Below, piece by piece: positions 1-9,128 of a DNA stretch of 64,000 nucleotides (its first letter is position 1; every line of letters starts with the position of its first letter). The notes below the pieces were generated by a model. That model was not told the origin of the DNA. It was given only the letters and a program-made list of their open reading frames with translations, and ran no database searches. The stretch lies in contig CALBKH010000104.1 in NCBI GenBank assembly GCA_937892955.1, positions 1 through 64,000 of the forward strand, read 5' to 3'. A program made the position numbers and the translations under genes. This DNA is from an uncultured Alphaproteobacteria bacterium. GTDB taxonomy: Bacteria; Pseudomonadota; Alphaproteobacteria; Rhizobiales; Ancalomicrobiaceae.

Positions 1-1637
1 GGATCGTTGATCGCGGCGAAGGAGATCCACGAGGCGGACTCGAACCATTTCGAGGTGGCGTCGCGCCCGCCATAGGCCTCGCGCATCTGCCCGATCGACT
101 GGAACAGCAGCACCAGGGTGATGCCGTATTTGCGACCGGCGTCGCGCGCCGTCTCGAGGATGCGCAGATACCCGAGCCGGGCGACCTCGTCGAGGAGGAA
201 CAGGGTGCGGCCGCCGACGGTGCCGTCGCGATTGTAGATGGCGTTCATCAATGCGCCGATGACGACGCGGGCGAGGCCGGGGTGGGTTTCGAGCGTCTTC
301 AGGTCGATGTCGATGAAGATGTCGGTCGCGCCCTCCGCCAACTCGTCGGTCGTGAAGCTCGAGCCGGAGACGAGGGCTGCATAGTTCGGATAGGAGAGCC
401 AGTGGGTCTCTTTGGCGGCGGAAGCGTAGACGCCGGAGAAGGTCTCCGGCGTCATGGCGATGAAGGGCGCGACGTTCTCGCGCACGAAGGCCGACGTCGA
501 GCGGTCCCAGATCGCCTGTAGCCGCTCGCGCAGCTTGGGTTCCGGCTCGGCGAGGTTCTCGCGGACGCGACGCAGGGTCTGATCCTGTGGGGCCGTGTGG
601 CCGGAGAGGCAGACGTCGCCGATCAGCGCGGTGAGGAGTTGCAATGCGGCGGCGCGGAAGAAGTCGTCGCGGACCGAACCGAGGCGTGGATTGTCGGTGA
701 CTATCCAGCCGGCGACGGCCGCGATGTCCTCCTCGCGGGTGCCGCCGAACCGGCCGATCCAATCGAGGGCGTTGAAGCCGATCTCCGGCGTCTTGGGGTC
801 GAGGACGAAGACGGTGCGACCGGCACGGCGGCGATGATCGGAGACCTGCGGGGCCACTTCGTCGGAAGGATCGAGCACCACGAGGCCGCCGCCCCATTTG
901 AGGGCGGTGGGCACTGTGACGGATGTCGTCTTGAAGCCGCCGGAGCCGGCGAAGACGATGCCGTGCGACGAGCCGAAGGCAGCGTCGAAGCAGAGGAGGG
1001 GGGCCTTGCCGCCGGCGCCCCAGGTTCCGGGATCTCGCGCACGGAACGCCTCGCTCGACGCGCCGTCCCGATCGATCCGGTAGTGCTCGCCGACGACGAT
1101 GCCACCGGTCTCGGGAAAGAGCCGTGCGGCTTCGGTGAGTTTCATCCAATCGGCCTCGCCATGGACGGCGCGGGTACCACGGATGCGGCGCGGCGCGGGC
1201 GCCGAGAAAGCGGCGTTGCCTCGGAGCGCGACGCGCAGTGCGAAGATGCCGCAGAGCATGGCGAAGGCGATACCTGCTCCCGTCGCCGGATCGACCGAGG
1301 CGAGGAGCGAGCGGCCGACCGGCATCTGCTCGGCGAGGATCTGAAGTCGAACCACCTCTCGAACGCCAGCGATAGCGACGATCATCACCGTACCCGCGAT
1401 GACGCCCCAACCAGCCGCTCGGATCGAGCGTGCGCCGTTCGCCGCGAAGAGGACGACGACACCGATGCCGCCAGCGAGCGCGTAGGGGAGGGCAAGGCCG
1501 ATCCGCCCGAGCATTTGCCGCGACGCCTCGGTCTTGCCGAAAGCCGCGACCCACGTCGCTGTCCCCGAAGTCGCGAGGCAGACGGTGACCATCAGCACGA
1601 GCGGCGTGAGGAACAGGGCGATCCTATTCGGGGTCAT
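1..1637 (-). CDS. traG: TraG, type IV coupling protein (VirD4 family), 3' end outside window
   Basis: The inner-membrane ATPase that hands the relaxase-DNA complex to the mating channel. The frame reads MTPNRIALFLTPLVLMVTVC from an ATG at 1637 and stays open to the window edge, giving about 545 residues; the C-terminus is missing. Two hydrophobic N-terminal stretches are followed by a Walker A region reading FAGSGGFKTTSV and, further on, the TraG-like stretch VLLFQSIGQMREAYGG. The start overlaps the end of traD by 14 bp, so traC-traD-traG form one transcript, as in Ti plasmids. The family assignment is firm. The start rests on the overlap and the hydrophobic N-terminus. Confidence 0.93.
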   Translation of the reverse strand, partial: MTPNRIALFLTPLVLMVTVCLATSGTATWVAAFGKTEASRQMLGRIGLALPYALAGGIGVVVLFAANGARSIRAAGWGVIAGTVMIVAIAGVREVVRLQILAEQMPVGRSLLASVDPATGAGIAFAMLCGIFALRVALRGNAAFSAPAPRRIRGTRAVHGEADWMKLTEAARLFPETGGIVVGEHYRIDRDGASSEAFRARDPGTWGAGGKAPLLCFDAAFGSSHGIVFAGSGGFKTTSVTVPTALKWGGGLVVLDPSDEVAPQVSDHRRRAGRTVFVLDPKTPEIGFNALDWIGRFGGTREEDIAAVAGWIVTDNPRLGSVRDDFFRAAALQLLTALIGDVCLSGHTAPQDQTLRRVRENLAEPEPKLRERLQAIWDRSTSAFVRENVAPFIAMTPETFSGVYASAAKETHWLSYPNYAALVSGSSFTTDELAEGATDIFIDIDLKTLETHPGLARVVIGALMNAIYNRDGTVGGRTLFLLDEVARLGYLRILETARDAGRKYGITLVLLFQSIGQMREAYGGRDATSKWFESASWISFAAIND

Positions 1638-1878
1638 TGCCGAAAGCCTCTGTGCCCAAGGCCGTCAGTCGCTTGCGCTCGGCGGTATCGTGCTTCAGGC
1701 GAGCGGCGGCATCGATGAGGATGCCGAGCAGGAGGGCGCGCTTCTCCCAGCGCAGGCCGGCTTTGACGATCAGGCCGCCGAGCTGGATCTTCTCCCGGGT
1801 GTCCTTCTTTCGCGCCTCGGACTGGCTCGCTCGATTCATCCGCTCAGCCCTCGCCATCGCGGCTCTGAGGCGCGCCAA
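1624..1878 (-). CDS. traD: TraD, small conjugal transfer protein
   Basis: An 84-residue charged protein, MARLRAAMARAERMNRASQS..., matching the small TraD of Ti-type plasmids (about 70-80 residues). That protein is not the VirD4-like TraD of the F plasmid. It carries the family core around DTREKIQLGGLIVKAGL. Its precise role is unknown; in Ti systems it sits between traC and traG. It overlaps traC upstream by 35 bp and traG downstream by 14 bp, which indicates translational coupling. Confidence 0.88.
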   Translation of the reverse strand: MARLRAAMARAERMNRASQSEARKKDTREKIQLGGLIVKAGLRWEKRALLLGILIDAAARLKHDTAERKRLTALGTEAFGNDPE

Positions 1879-2113
1879 CCGGGATCGGCGTCGGCGCCGT
1901 GGCGGGCCGTTCGCGCTTCCCTCCTCCCGTCCGAAACCTCGTCGCCAACGCTTCGAAGGCGGCGATCAGCTCGACTTCTTCGATGGCGATCTCCCCGAGA
2001 CCGGCCTTCAGGGCCAATCGGCCGATCCGTTCGGCCTCGCGGGTCTCGGCCGCCTTCAACTGCTCCTGCAGTCGGGCGATCTCGTCGCGGATCTTCGACG
2101 ACGGCTTCTTCAT
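1844..2113 (-). CDS. traC: TraC, oriT-processing accessory protein
   Basis: An 89-residue protein starting MKKPSSKIRDEIARLQEQLK, with a predicted N-terminal coiled coil (about residues 5-35) and a basic, proline-rich tail. Position and pattern match Ti-type TraC, an accessory factor next to oriT. It is the first gene of the minus-strand traCDG operon and starts 72 bp from a candidate tra box at 2185-2202. The assignment is by synteny and residue pattern; a small coiled-coil protein is hard to assign on sequence alone. Confidence 0.85.
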   Translation of the reverse strand: MKKPSSKIRDEIARLQEQLKAAETREAERIGRLALKAGLGEIAIEEVELIAAFEALATRFRTGGGKRERPATAPTPIPVGAPQSRDGEG

Positions 2114-2184
2114 GGGGCTGCGGTCCTTCTCGCTCGATCGGTCTTCGGTCGCGCGAGAGTCCGTCGGGAGAGCGCGAAGCGCAC

Positions 2185-2202
2185 CCCGTCAAAAACGCCG
2201 GG
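2185..2202. promoter_or_regulatory. Candidate tra box (TraR operator)
   Basis: The 18-bp element CCCGTCAAAAACGCCGGG lies between the divergent traC and traA operons. It matches two further elements at 60916-60933 and 60984-61001 (between traI and repA) in a form CCCGTCARAWWCGMCGGK. In Ti plasmids TraR binds 18-bp tra boxes in exactly these two intergenic regions. The halves are only partly symmetric here. The function is inferred from length, position and recurrence. Confidence 0.6.
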
Positions 2203-2256
2203 TCGGCAGACCCGACCGTTTCCGAGATCATCCCGCCGTTCGACGAGAACGGCTAC

Positions 2257-2291
2257 CCAAGGGCGCAGTAATACGTCGCGAGGCGCGACGT
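2257..2291 (+). other. oriT: oriT, nick region with adjacent inverted repeat
   Basis: CCAAGGGCGCAGTAATACGTC begins at 2257 and closely resembles the nick region of Ti-plasmid and RSF1010-class (MOBQ) origins of transfer. A perfect 8-bp inverted repeat, ACGTCGCG (2273-2280) and CGCGACGT (2284-2291), follows with a 3-bp loop. It lies between traC and traA, the canonical place. The relaxase would cleave within or next to the GGGCGCA stretch; the exact nick is not visible from sequence. Confidence 0.85.
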
Positions 2292-2366
2292 GCTGCTCGA
2301 CTGCCCGAAGGTCCGGCCGTTCCCGACGAACCCTATGTGCATTTCATCTCCGGGATCTCGACCGCC

Positions 2367-5300
2367 GTGGCCATCACCCACTTCACTCCCCAGCTCATCG
2401 GTCGAGGTGGCGGTCGCAGCGTCGTGCTGGCGGCGGCCTATCGCCATTGCGCCCGGATGGAGCACGAAGCCGAGGCGCGCACAGTCGACTACACCGGCAA
2501 GCGCGGCATGATCCACGAGGCGTTCCTCCTGCCACCGAACGCACCGGCCTGGGCGAGGGCGCTCGTTGCCGACCGCTCGGTTGCCGGCTCATCGGAAGCC
2601 TTCTGGAACCGGGTCGAAGCCTTCGAGAAGCGAGCCGATGCGCAGTTCGCAAAGGAGTTCATCGTCGCTCTGCCGGTGGAGCTCTCCCGCGAGCAGAACA
2701 TCGCCTTGGTCGATGCCTTCGTCGAGACACAGGTGCTGGGGCGCGGGCAGGTCGCCGACTGGGTCTTTCACGACGATCCCGGCAATCCGCACGTCCACCT
2801 GATGACCACGTTGCGACCGCTGACCGAGGACGGCTTTGGACGCAAGAAGGTGGCGGTGATCGGTGAGGACGGGCGACCGCTACGCAATGCGGCGGGGAAG
2901 CTCGTCTATCGGCTGTGGTCCGGCGACAGATCCGAGTTCCTCGAGCAGCGCCAGGCCTGGCTCGATCTCCAGAACCGGCATCTGGCGCTCGCCGGTCTCG
3001 ACGTGCGCGTCGACGGTCGCTCCTACGCGGAGCGCGGCCTCGACCTCGCCCCGACCTCCCACGTCGGCGTGGCGGCGAAGGCGATCGAGCGCAAGGAGGG
3101 CGGAGAGGGCAGGGGACCATCACTCGACCGACTGCGGGCCTTCGAGGACCGTCGTGCCGAGAATGTCCGACGCATCGAGCGCCGCCCCGAGATCGTCCTC
3201 GATCTGATCTCGCGGGAGAAGAGCGTCTTCGACCAGCGCGACGTCGCCAAGATCCTCCATCGCTGGATCGACGACGCGGCGACCTTCCAGACCCTTCTCG
3301 CCCACATCCTGCAGAGCCCGGAGGTTCTGCGGCTCGAGGCCGAGACGATCGACTTTGCGACCGGCGCGCGGACGCCGTCCCGCTTCACCACGCGCGAGCT
3401 GATCCGGCTCGAGGCGGAGATGGCACGCCGGGCGACCCATCTCGCGAATACCGCCGGCTTCAAGGTGAAGGCGACGGAGCGGGCGGCGATCTTCGAACGG
3501 CACACTCGGCTCTCGGCGGAACAGAGGACGGCGATCGAACACGTCACCTCGTCAGAGCGGATCGCCGCGGTCGTCGGCCGCGCCGGCGCCGGCAAGACCA
3601 CGATGATGACGGCGGCGCGTGAGGTCTGGGAAGCGGCCGGCTTCCGCGTCGTCGGTGCCGCGCTCGCCGGCAAGGCGGCGGAAGGTTTGGAGACGGAAGC
3701 CGGCATCCACTCGCACACACTGTCGTCGTGGGAACTCCGCTGGGCGAAGGGGAAGGACCTTCTCGACGCGAAGACGGTCCTCGTCCTCGACGAGGCCGGC
3801 ATGGTGTCGTCGCGCCAGATGGCGATCTTCGTCGAAGCGGTGGCGAACGCCGGCGCGAAACTCGTGCTCGTCGGCGATCCCGACCAGTTGCAGCCGATCG
3901 AGGCCGGCGCCGCCTTTCGCGCACTGACAGAGCGGATCGGCTACGCCGAGCTCGAGACCATCCATCGTCAACGCGAGCCGTGGATGCGCACGGCGTCGCT
4001 CGATCTGGCGCGCGGCCGCGTCGCCGAAGCGCTTCGATCCTATCGCGATAAGGGCAAGATCATCGGCGCCGCGGTCAAGGCGGAGGCGATCGCGACGTTG
4101 ATCGCCGATTGGAACCGCGAGCACGATCCGACGAAGTCGACTTTGATCCTCGCCCATCTGCGCCGTGACGTCCGCACCCTCAACGACATGGCGCGCGCCA
4201 GACTGGTCGAACGCGACCTCGTCGGTCGAGGTCACCTCTTCCGCACCGCGGACGGCGAGCGGCGCTTCGACGTCGGCGATCAGATCGTGTTCCTGAGGAA
4301 CGAGGGATCGCTCGGCGTCAAGAACGGCATGATCGGCAAGATCGTCGCGTCGGAGCCTCGGCGCTTCACCGCCGAGATCGGCGAGGGCGCCAACCGTCGT
4401 CGGATCGAGATCGACCAGCGCTTCTACACCGACGTCGACCACGGCTACGCGACGACGATCCACAAGGCGCAAGGGGCGACCGTCGACCGGGTCAAGGTGC
4501 TGGCGACGCTGTCGCTCGACCGGCATCTCGCCTACGTGGCGATGACCCGCCATCGCGAGGATGCGACCCTCTACTACGGCCGGCGATCCTTCGAGACGGT
4601 GGGCGGCCTCGGCGCGATCCTGTCGCAACGGCGGGCGAAGGAGACGACGCTCGACTACGCCCGTGGTGGCTTCTACGGCCCTGCGCTGCGGTTCGCCGAA
4701 GCCCGCGGTCTGCACCTCGTCCGCGTCGCTCGCACGTTGGTACGCGATCGCATCCAGTGGACGATCCGGCAGAAGCAGCGGCTCGCCGATCTCGGCCGAC
4801 GCCTCGCCGCTTTCGGTCGCGAACTCGGTCTCGCCACCCGCCCACACTCCCCCGAAGACACCGTGAAGAAGGAGCTGCGCCCGATGGTCGCCGGTATCAC
4901 CACATTCACCGAGACGCTCGGCTCTGCGGTCGAGACCCGGGTTCTCGCCGACCCTGGCGTCGGCAAGCAGTGGGGCGAGGTCACCAACCGCTTCCGCTTC
5001 GTCTTCGCCGATCCGGAGGCGGCGTTCCGCGCGCTCGATCTCGACAAGATGTCGAAGGATCCGACGGCCGCGACCACGACGCTGGAGCGTCTGGCGACCC
5101 GCCCCGAGACCTTCGGGGCCTTGCGCGGCAAGACCGGGCTGTTGGCGAGCAAGGCCGACCGGGACGACCGTCGCCGAGCCGAAGTCAATGTGCCGGCTCT
5201 GAGGCGCGATCTCGAGCGTTGGCTGCGCCTTCGCGCAGAAGCCGAGACGAAGTTCGAGGCCGAGGAACGAGCGATCCGGCAACGTGCCGCGCTCGATATC

Positions 5301-5675
5301 CCGGCATTGTCGGCGGAAGCCGCCCGGATGCTCGAGCGAGTGCGCGACGCCATCGATCGTAACGACCTGCCGGCGGGGCTCGAGTTCGCGCTCGCCGATC
5401 GCATGGTCAAGGCCGAGATCAACGGCTTCGCCAAGGTGGTCACGAAGCGGTTCGGTGAGCGGGCCTTCCTGAACGATAGGGCGAAGGAGCCCATCGGCCC
5501 GATCTTCGAGAAGCTGGCGTCGGGCCTGTCCCCGGCTCAACGCGAGCAACTGGCATCGGCCTGGCCGACGATGCGGACCGCACAACAGCTCGCCGCGCAT
5601 GAGCGGACGGCGGTGGCCATGAAGCAGGCGGAGGCGCTGCGCCGAGCGCAGAAGCCGGGGCAGGTCTTGCAATGA
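2367..5675 (+). CDS. traA: TraA, MOBQ relaxase-helicase
   Basis: Nicks oriT, stays bound to the 5' end and unwinds the transferred strand. I chose the GTG at 2367, which gives VAITHFTPQLIGRGGGRSVV and 1102 residues, the usual Ti TraA size; the frame is open further upstream but that part runs through oriT. The N-terminal 240 or so residues are a MobA/MobL relaxase with the HVHLMTTLR histidine motif. A RecD/TraI-type helicase follows, with Walker A VGRAGAGKTTMM near residue 405, Walker B VLVLDEAGM near 472 and a late helicase motif TIHKAQGATVDRV. It overlaps traF by 4 bp. Confidence 0.94.
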   Translation: MAITHFTPQLIGRGGGRSVVLAAAYRHCARMEHEAEARTVDYTGKRGMIHEAFLLPPNAPAWARALVADRSVAGSSEAFWNRVEAFEKRADAQFAKEFIVALPVELSREQNIALVDAFVETQVLGRGQVADWVFHDDPGNPHVHLMTTLRPLTEDGFGRKKVAVIGEDGRPLRNAAGKLVYRLWSGDRSEFLEQRQAWLDLQNRHLALAGLDVRVDGRSYAERGLDLAPTSHVGVAAKAIERKEGGEGRGPSLDRLRAFEDRRAENVRRIERRPEIVLDLISREKSVFDQRDVAKILHRWIDDAATFQTLLAHILQSPEVLRLEAETIDFATGARTPSRFTTRELIRLEAEMARRATHLANTAGFKVKATERAAIFERHTRLSAEQRTAIEHVTSSERIAAVVGRAGAGKTTMMTAAREVWEAAGFRVVGAALAGKAAEGLETEAGIHSHTLSSWELRWAKGKDLLDAKTVLVLDEAGMVSSRQMAIFVEAVANAGAKLVLVGDPDQLQPIEAGAAFRALTERIGYAELETIHRQREPWMRTASLDLARGRVAEALRSYRDKGKIIGAAVKAEAIATLIADWNREHDPTKSTLILAHLRRDVRTLNDMARARLVERDLVGRGHLFRTADGERRFDVGDQIVFLRNEGSLGVKNGMIGKIVASEPRRFTAEIGEGANRRRIEIDQRFYTDVDHGYATTIHKAQGATVDRVKVLATLSLDRHLAYVAMTRHREDATLYYGRRSFETVGGLGAILSQRRAKETTLDYARGGFYGPALRFAEARGLHLVRVARTLVRDRIQWTIRQKQRLADLGRRLAAFGRELGLATRPHSPEDTVKKELRPMVAGITTFTETLGSAVETRVLADPGVGKQWGEVTNRFRFVFADPEAAFRALDLDKMSKDPTAATTTLERLATRPETFGALRGKTGLLASKADRDDRRRAEVNVPALRRDLERWLRLRAEAETKFEAEERAIRQRAALDIPALSAEAARMLERVRDAIDRNDLPAGLEFALADRMVKAEINGFAKVVTKRFGERAFLNDRAKEPIGPIFEKLASGLSPAQREQLASAWPTMRTAQQLAAHERTAVAMKQAEALRRAQKPGQVLQ

Positions 5676-6202
5676 CCAGAAGCCGAAGACCACACCTCGC
5701 CCTGATCGTCGGCGGTCTCTTCGCCGCCCTCTTGGCGATCGGCGGTGGATGGGGCGGCCTTCGCCTCAATCCGACGCCGAGCCATCCGCTCGGTCTGTGG
5801 CGGATCGTACCGCTCGATCGACCCGTGGCCGTCGGTGATCTCGTCTTCGTCTGCCCACCGCGCAGTGCCGTCTTGGAGCAGGCGGCGGCGCGCGGCTATC
5901 TCCGCAGGGGGCTCTGCCCCGGATGGGTCGGCCCCTTGATCAAGGTCGTCGCTGCCCGTGAGGGGCAGATGATCGGTATCGGCAGCTCGGTCGCGATCGA
6001 CGGGCGGCCGCTGGCGCATTCCGATCTCCGGTCCGTCGACGGCGAGGGCAGGGCGCTGACGCCCTGGTCCGGTGGGGTCGTACCGGCCGGCCACCTTTAT
6101 CTCCACTCCGACTTCGTGGGGTCCTATGACTCGAGATATTTCGGGCCGGTTCCGGCCAAAGGGGTTCTCGGCCGCGCCGTGCCGGTGCTCACCTTCGCTC
6201 CT
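5672..6202 (+). CDS. traF: TraF, conjugal signal-peptidase-like protein (no stop codon at expected end)
   Basis: An S26-family peptidase that in related systems processes the TrbC pilin into its cyclic form. It has an N-terminal membrane segment (LALIVGGLFAALLAIGG) and the S26 pattern: NPTPSHPLGLW with the serine nucleophile near residue 36, the lysine in GPLIKVVA, and DSRYFGPVP. Homology ends at LTFAP, residue 177, close to the usual length. The next codon (6203-6205) is CGA, where a single C-to-T change would give TGA, and the frame then stays open through traB and traH to 8017. The end given here is the end of the conserved domain, not a stop codon. Confidence 0.85.
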
Positions 6203-6221
6203 CGAGGCCACGCGATCCGTC

Positions 6222-7361
6222 GTGCTGGTCGTCGCGGCGGGAACCGCCGGCATGGTGGGGTGGAACGGCGACCCGCGCACGCTGCCGGTGGCGCTGGTCT
6301 TCCCGGCGCTGTGGGGGCTGTCGCGATCGAGGTGGACGGCGGCGGCGGTCGCGACGGCGTACTTCCTCGCGGCATCACGGGGACTGCCGCAGGGCGTCGT
6401 CACGTTCTTCGGGACGAGCGTCCTGTTGGGCGTCGCTCTGTGGATCGGCGCCGCGCTCGCCTTCGTGGGCGTCCATGCCGGGCTCTGGTCGAGCCGGCCG
6501 GGATGGGGGAGGGTGGTGCGCTACGCCGTCGCCGCCGTCTTGATGGCGGTGCCTCCCTTCGGCATCGTCGGTTGGGCCCATCCGATCACCGCCGCCGGCA
6601 TTCTGTTCCCGGCATGGGGATGGTGGGGCCTCGGCGCGACGGCGACGCTCATGCTCACGGCGACGACGCGAGCGCGGCCGGCAGCGCTGGCCCTGGTTGC
6701 GGGCCTGACGCTGTGGTCGTCCATGACCTGGACCGATCCGCCGGGGTTTCAGGGATGGATCGGCCTCGATCTGCGCTTCGGCCGCGCGCTCGGGCGAGAC
6801 TTCGGCATGGACCAGCACGAAGCCCTGATCACGGCGGTGCGCGGGGCCGCGGCCGCCGGCGCACGGGTCGTCGTCCTCCCCGAGAACGCTCTCGGTCTCT
6901 GGACCCCGACCATCGGAGCGTTCTGGCGCGATCGACTGCGAGATCTCGACGTCGAGGTGGTCGCCGGGGCGACCGTCGTCCACCGCGACGGCTACGACAA
7001 TGTCGTGGTGGCGATCGACCACGACGGTGCTTGGATTGTCCATCGGCAGCGAATGCCAGTGCCCGTCTCGATGTGGCGGCCGTGGCTGAGCTGGCTCGGC
7101 GAACCCGGCGGAGCGCGGGCCGAGTTCTTCGGCGCGTCCGCTTTCGGGATCGGCGGACGACGTGTCGCGCCGCTCGTCTGCTACGAGCAGCTTCTCGTCT
7201 GGCCGATCCTGCAGTCGATGGCGCAGAAGCCGGATTTGATCGTCGCGATCGGCAACGGCTGGTGGACCGCCGGCACGAACATCGCCGCGATCCAGACGGC
7301 GAGCAGCACCGCCTGGGCCCGTCTCTTCGGGCTTCCGCTCGTCGCTTCCTTCAACCGCTGA
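6222..7361 (+). CDS. traB: TraB, membrane protein with nitrilase-like C-terminal half
   Basis: Ti-type TraB supports conjugation and resembles apolipoprotein N-acyltransferases. The N-terminal half has several membrane segments (for example VALVFPALWGLS and VALWIGAALAFVGVHAGLW). The C-terminal half is a carbon-nitrogen hydrolase domain: VVVLPENALGLW supplies the glutamate and VAPLVCYEQLLVWP the cysteine region. The start is uncertain: GTG 6222 and ATG 6252 are both possible and no clear Shine-Dalgarno is seen. It begins 20 bp after the end of the TraF domain and is followed by traH after 14 bp. Confidence 0.86.
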   Translation: MLVVAAGTAGMVGWNGDPRTLPVALVFPALWGLSRSRWTAAAVATAYFLAASRGLPQGVVTFFGTSVLLGVALWIGAALAFVGVHAGLWSSRPGWGRVVRYAVAAVLMAVPPFGIVGWAHPITAAGILFPAWGWWGLGATATLMLTATTRARPAALALVAGLTLWSSMTWTDPPGFQGWIGLDLRFGRALGRDFGMDQHEALITAVRGAAAAGARVVVLPENALGLWTPTIGAFWRDRLRDLDVEVVAGATVVHRDGYDNVVVAIDHDGAWIVHRQRMPVPVSMWRPWLSWLGEPGGARAEFFGASAFGIGGRRVAPLVCYEQLLVWPILQSMAQKPDLIVAIGNGWWTAGTNIAAIQTASSTAWARLFGLPLVASFNR

Positions 7362-7375
7362 GGCAGGAGAGGCAC

Positions 7376-8017
7376 GTGGTCGATGCCGCACTCGTTCACG
7401 CCTGCACCGATCCGGCACTGAAGCCGGCGATCGTCGAGGCGTTCCTCGACAAGGTCGGAACCAACGACCCACTCGCTCTGTCGATCAGATCCGGCAATCG
7501 CGTCATCCTCGTGCCACCGCCGAAGACGCCGGACGAAGCCCTGGCGCTCGTTCGTCGCTTCGTCGGCGAGGCCGAGGTGCGCGTCGGCATCACTCGGTTC
7601 CCGGCCGGCGTCGGAGTGAAGGACCCGTCCGAGATCGCTGCGGATCTCTTCGATGCTTGCGCCAACCTGCGGATGGGCACGACGCTCTTCGGCAAGGTCT
7701 GGCGCATCGTGGTGAAGTGGTACGGCGCGGCCGTGCCGGAAGCGCTCGACGACGCCATCCTCGCCTGGCGGACCGGAACCTTCGAGGGAAAGGCGGTGTT
7801 TCTGGAACCCGATCCGGGACAGCTGGGAGCGGAGCATCCGGCCCGGAAGCCGTCGAACGGCGGCGAGGATGAGGGACTGCCGATCAGGGAGGTGACACCT
7901 CGGGCCGCCCGCTCGGCCGCGACGCAGCCTTCGGGGGCGCGTCAGTTCGACGAGGATCCCCGTCGTGCGGAGATGCGGATCGATCTGACGGGCGTGGGGC
8001 GGAATCGGAAGCCTTGA
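7376..8017 (+). CDS. traH: TraH, conjugal transfer protein
   Basis: A 213-residue protein starting VVDAALVHACTDPALKPAIV, the TraH of Ti-type traAFBH operons. Its role is not established. A good Shine-Dalgarno (AGGAGAGG) lies just before the GTG at 7376, so it has its own start. The same frame is also open all the way back to traF. The conserved core runs to about residue 150, followed by a low-complexity hydrophilic tail. It is the last gene of the operon. Confidence 0.85.
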   Translation: MVDAALVHACTDPALKPAIVEAFLDKVGTNDPLALSIRSGNRVILVPPPKTPDEALALVRRFVGEAEVRVGITRFPAGVGVKDPSEIAADLFDACANLRMGTTLFGKVWRIVVKWYGAAVPEALDDAILAWRTGTFEGKAVFLEPDPGQLGAEHPARKPSNGGEDEGLPIREVTPRAARSAATQPSGARQFDEDPRRAEMRIDLTGVGRNRKP

Positions 8018-8095
8018 ACCCTCTCGATGCGAGGGCGGCTCGGTGGCGAACCATGCCGATTTTCTCGCGACGGTGCATCACGCGTCGTCCGTTGG

Positions 8096-8153
8096 CGAGG
8101 CAGGTTCCAACAGTCGCGATGAAATTCTGCCGAGACTGTTGGAACCCGCCTCG
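8096..8153. repeat. Long inverted repeat (20-bp arms) after traH
   Basis: Arms at 8096-8115 and 8134-8153 pair at 19 of 20 positions (one A-C mismatch at 8102/8147) around an 18-nt loop. The 13-bp inner core (GGTTCCAACAGTC and its complement) is perfect. There is no T-tract. It could end the traAFBH transcript or be the trace of a mobile element. It is the main content of the 215-bp gap between traH and the next gene. Confidence 0.75.
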
Positions 8154-8232
8154 TCTCGTCGCTGTTCGGAGTCGATTGGGATGTCTTGGTCGTCGATCTT
8201 GAAAAACCCAACAAGATGGGTTATTCATTCTC

Positions 8233-8472
8233 ATGGTCACCATATTCCGAGCCCACGGACTGCGGGTCGTCATCTACCTCGACGACCACGAACCGGCGCA
8301 TGTGCACGTCTTCGGCGACGGTCACGCGAAGATCAATCTCGTCGGTCCCGATGATGCGCCGGAGCTGATCTGGGTCGAGGGAATGAAGCGCGCGGAAGTC
8401 CGTCAGGCGGTTCGCCTCGTTGCAGAGCGACGCGACGACTTTCTGGCCCGATGGAGGGAAATCCATGGCTGA
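8233..8472 (+). CDS. DUF4160 family protein
   Basis: A 79-residue protein with the DUF4160 pattern: a beta-hairpin VTIFRAHGLRVVIYLDDHEP followed by the histidine-rich AHVHVFGDGHAKINL. The family is small and often paired with DUF2442, and the pair has been suspected of being toxin-antitoxin-like, without proof. It overlaps the next gene by 8 bp. It sits at the edge of the conjugation block, a common place for such cassettes. Confidence 0.82.
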   Translation: MVTIFRAHGLRVVIYLDDHEPAHVHVFGDGHAKINLVGPDDAPELIWVEGMKRAEVRQAVRLVAERRDDFLARWREIHG

Positions 8473-8872
8473 ATTGTCCGACCGGATCATCGATGCTGCT
8501 CTCGAGCGCGGCCGTCTGGCGCGCGAGACCGAACCTCGCGCAGCTGTCGCTCGCTACGATGCGCAAGTTCGTCGCATCGTCGTCGAACTGACGAACGGCT
8601 GTACGTTCACGTTTCCCCCGGCCATGGCGCAAGGCCTGGAGCACGCGACCGATGCCCAACTCGAGGAGATCGAGATCCTCGGCCAGGGCTACGGCCTGCA
8701 TTGGGAGGCCCTCGACGTCGACCTGTCCCTGCCGGGACTGATGGCCGGCATTTTCGGCACGAAGGCCTACATGGCCCGCCGGGCCGGGCAGGTGACGTCT
8801 CCCGCGAAGGCCAACGCGTCGCGCATCAATGGCGCGAAGGGAGGGCGGCCGCGCAAATCCGCCAGCGGTTGA
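8465..8872 (+). CDS. DUF2442 family protein
   Basis: A 135-residue protein from ATG 8465 (MAELSDRIIDAALERGRLAR). The DUF2442 core covers residues 30-95: VVELTNGCTFTFPPAMAQGL, then EIEILGQGYGLHWEALDVDL. The basic tail AKANASRINGAKGGRPRK is AT-hook-like and suggests contact with DNA. The start overlaps the DUF4160 gene, so the two are co-translated. By analogy it would be the regulatory or antitoxin partner; this is inference. Confidence 0.82.
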   Translation: MAELSDRIIDAALERGRLARETEPRAAVARYDAQVRRIVVELTNGCTFTFPPAMAQGLEHATDAQLEEIEILGQGYGLHWEALDVDLSLPGLMAGIFGTKAYMARRAGQVTSPAKANASRINGAKGGRPRKSASG

Positions 8873-9128
8873 GGATCGCGGCGGTCTCGGGGACATGCGA
8901 GGCTGACGAGTGGAACTCGATTCATCACAGCTCTTCTCGATTCCGGCTTGGACCCGCGCCGAGACGTAGTCAATAAAGCCCGGAAGCGGTGTCTACCGGG
9001 CAGAATAATCGCCGTTTGCAGCGGATCTTCTCCGAATCTTGTTTCCACCCCGGTTCGATCAGGCAGACATTGTGCGGAGAGCGGGCCCGCTGTAAAATGC
9101 GACAAATACAGCAATGAGGAGTGACGCG

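Noticed and set aside
1899..2366. N-terminal extension of the traA frame
   Set aside because: The frame is open but runs back through oriT and overlaps traC. The GTG at 2367 gives the family length and start.
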